Source: CAYGKP01 sp964350605 (GTDB taxonomy: Bacteria; Bacteroidota; Bacteroidia; Cytophagales; JAAEPT01). Taken from it: a stretch of 5,077 bases of DNA. The position numbers were made by a program, and so were the translations under genes. A model generated the notes under the pieces. The model was not told where the DNA came from, searched no databases, and saw nothing but the letters and a program-made list of their open reading frames with translations. Below are positions 4,951 to 5,077 of this stretch, piece by piece; position 1 is the stretch's first letter; the number at the start of each line of letters is the position of its first letter. The DNA lies in contig CAYGKP010000182.1 in assembly GCA_964350605.1 (NCBI GenBank), positions 1-5,077 on the forward strand. The letters run 5' to 3'.

Positions 4951-5077
4951 ATGAGTCAAGCCCCCCTTCGTCCGCCCGCCCTCCTGCTTTTAGAAGATGG
5001 ATCCTTTTTCGAGGGAGTTTCGGTGGGCCACAACGGGACAACTGCTGGCGAAATCTGTTTCAATACCGGGATGACCG
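4951..5077 (+). CDS. carA: Carbamoyl-phosphate synthase small subunit, N-terminal part (3' end outside window)
   Basis: The small subunit is the glutaminase that feeds ammonia to CarB for carbamoyl phosphate, the precursor of arginine and pyrimidines. Only 42 codons and one base are present. They read MSQAPLRPPALLLLEDGSFF, then EGVSVGHNGTTAGEICFNTG and MT. The pattern LLLEDGSFFEG, a glycine-rich turn and GEICFNTGMT is the characteristic N-terminal domain of CarA; the catalytic glutaminase domain lies beyond the window. I use the ATG at 4951. Another in-frame ATG at 4942 would add MLA, and a TAG at 4918 bounds the frame upstream. Neither start has a Shine-Dalgarno sequence. carA downstream of rplQ fits Flavobacteriales-like gene order, and the terminator between them suggests a separate transcript. 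Confidence 0.93.
   Translation, partial: MSQAPLRPPALLLLEDGSFFEGVSVGHNGTTAGEICFNTGMT

Noticed and set aside
1..5077. A novel defence, mobile or biosynthetic system
   Set aside because: Every gene is a recognised housekeeping gene in conserved order; gaps are at most 90 bases and leave no room for an unknown gene.

Overview
This window is a conserved housekeeping stretch. It runs from the end of the spc ribosomal-protein operon through the whole alpha operon and into the next gene. All genes are on the + strand, in this order: the 3' part of secY, then map, infA, rpmJ, rpsM, rpsK, rpsD, rpoA, rplQ, an intrinsic terminator, and the first 42 codons of carA.

The organism is most likely a moderately GC-rich member of the Bacteroidota. 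Four things point there. The secY-map-infA-rpmJ-rpsM-rpsK-rpsD-rpoA-rplQ order is typical, and carA follows rplQ as in many Flavobacteriales-like genomes. L36 and S4 both lack zinc-binding cysteines. L17 carries a long low-complexity tail. Start codons generally lack a good Shine-Dalgarno sequence, and a match to the Bacteroidota -7 element (TAnnTTTG) lies before carA. No finer placement is justified from this sequence alone.

Layout. Positions 2-598 encode the last four membrane helices and the cytosolic tail of SecY, followed after 15 bases by methionine aminopeptidase (map, 614-1393). The 56-base gap before infA holds a direct repeat and two perfect palindromes. From infA to rpsM the genes are almost contiguous, with gaps of 3 and 4 bases. 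rpsK and rpsD follow after gaps of 18 and 27 bases. rpoA comes after a 68-base gap, and rplQ starts 3 bases after the rpoA stop. A strong hairpin with a T-rich tail ends the operon at about 4886-4925. A candidate promoter element directly abuts it, and carA begins at 4951 (or 4942).

How the genes fit together. The operon co-produces the membrane translocation channel, the enzyme that trims N-terminal methionine from nascent chains, initiation factor 1, four 30S/50S ribosomal proteins (S13, S11, S4, L36), the RNA polymerase alpha subunit and L17. It therefore ties transcription, translation, protein maturation and export together. carA belongs to arginine/pyrimidine synthesis and probably has its own transcript.

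I found no mobile element, CRISPR array, tRNA, rRNA or unknown gene, and no sign of a novel system. The observations worth a second look are small: the map-infA palindromes, a synonymously diverged tandem repeat in the L17 tail, a strong bias for G after stop codons, the missing E. coli-type S4 operator site, a deviating SecY loop, and the terminator/promoter junction before carA.
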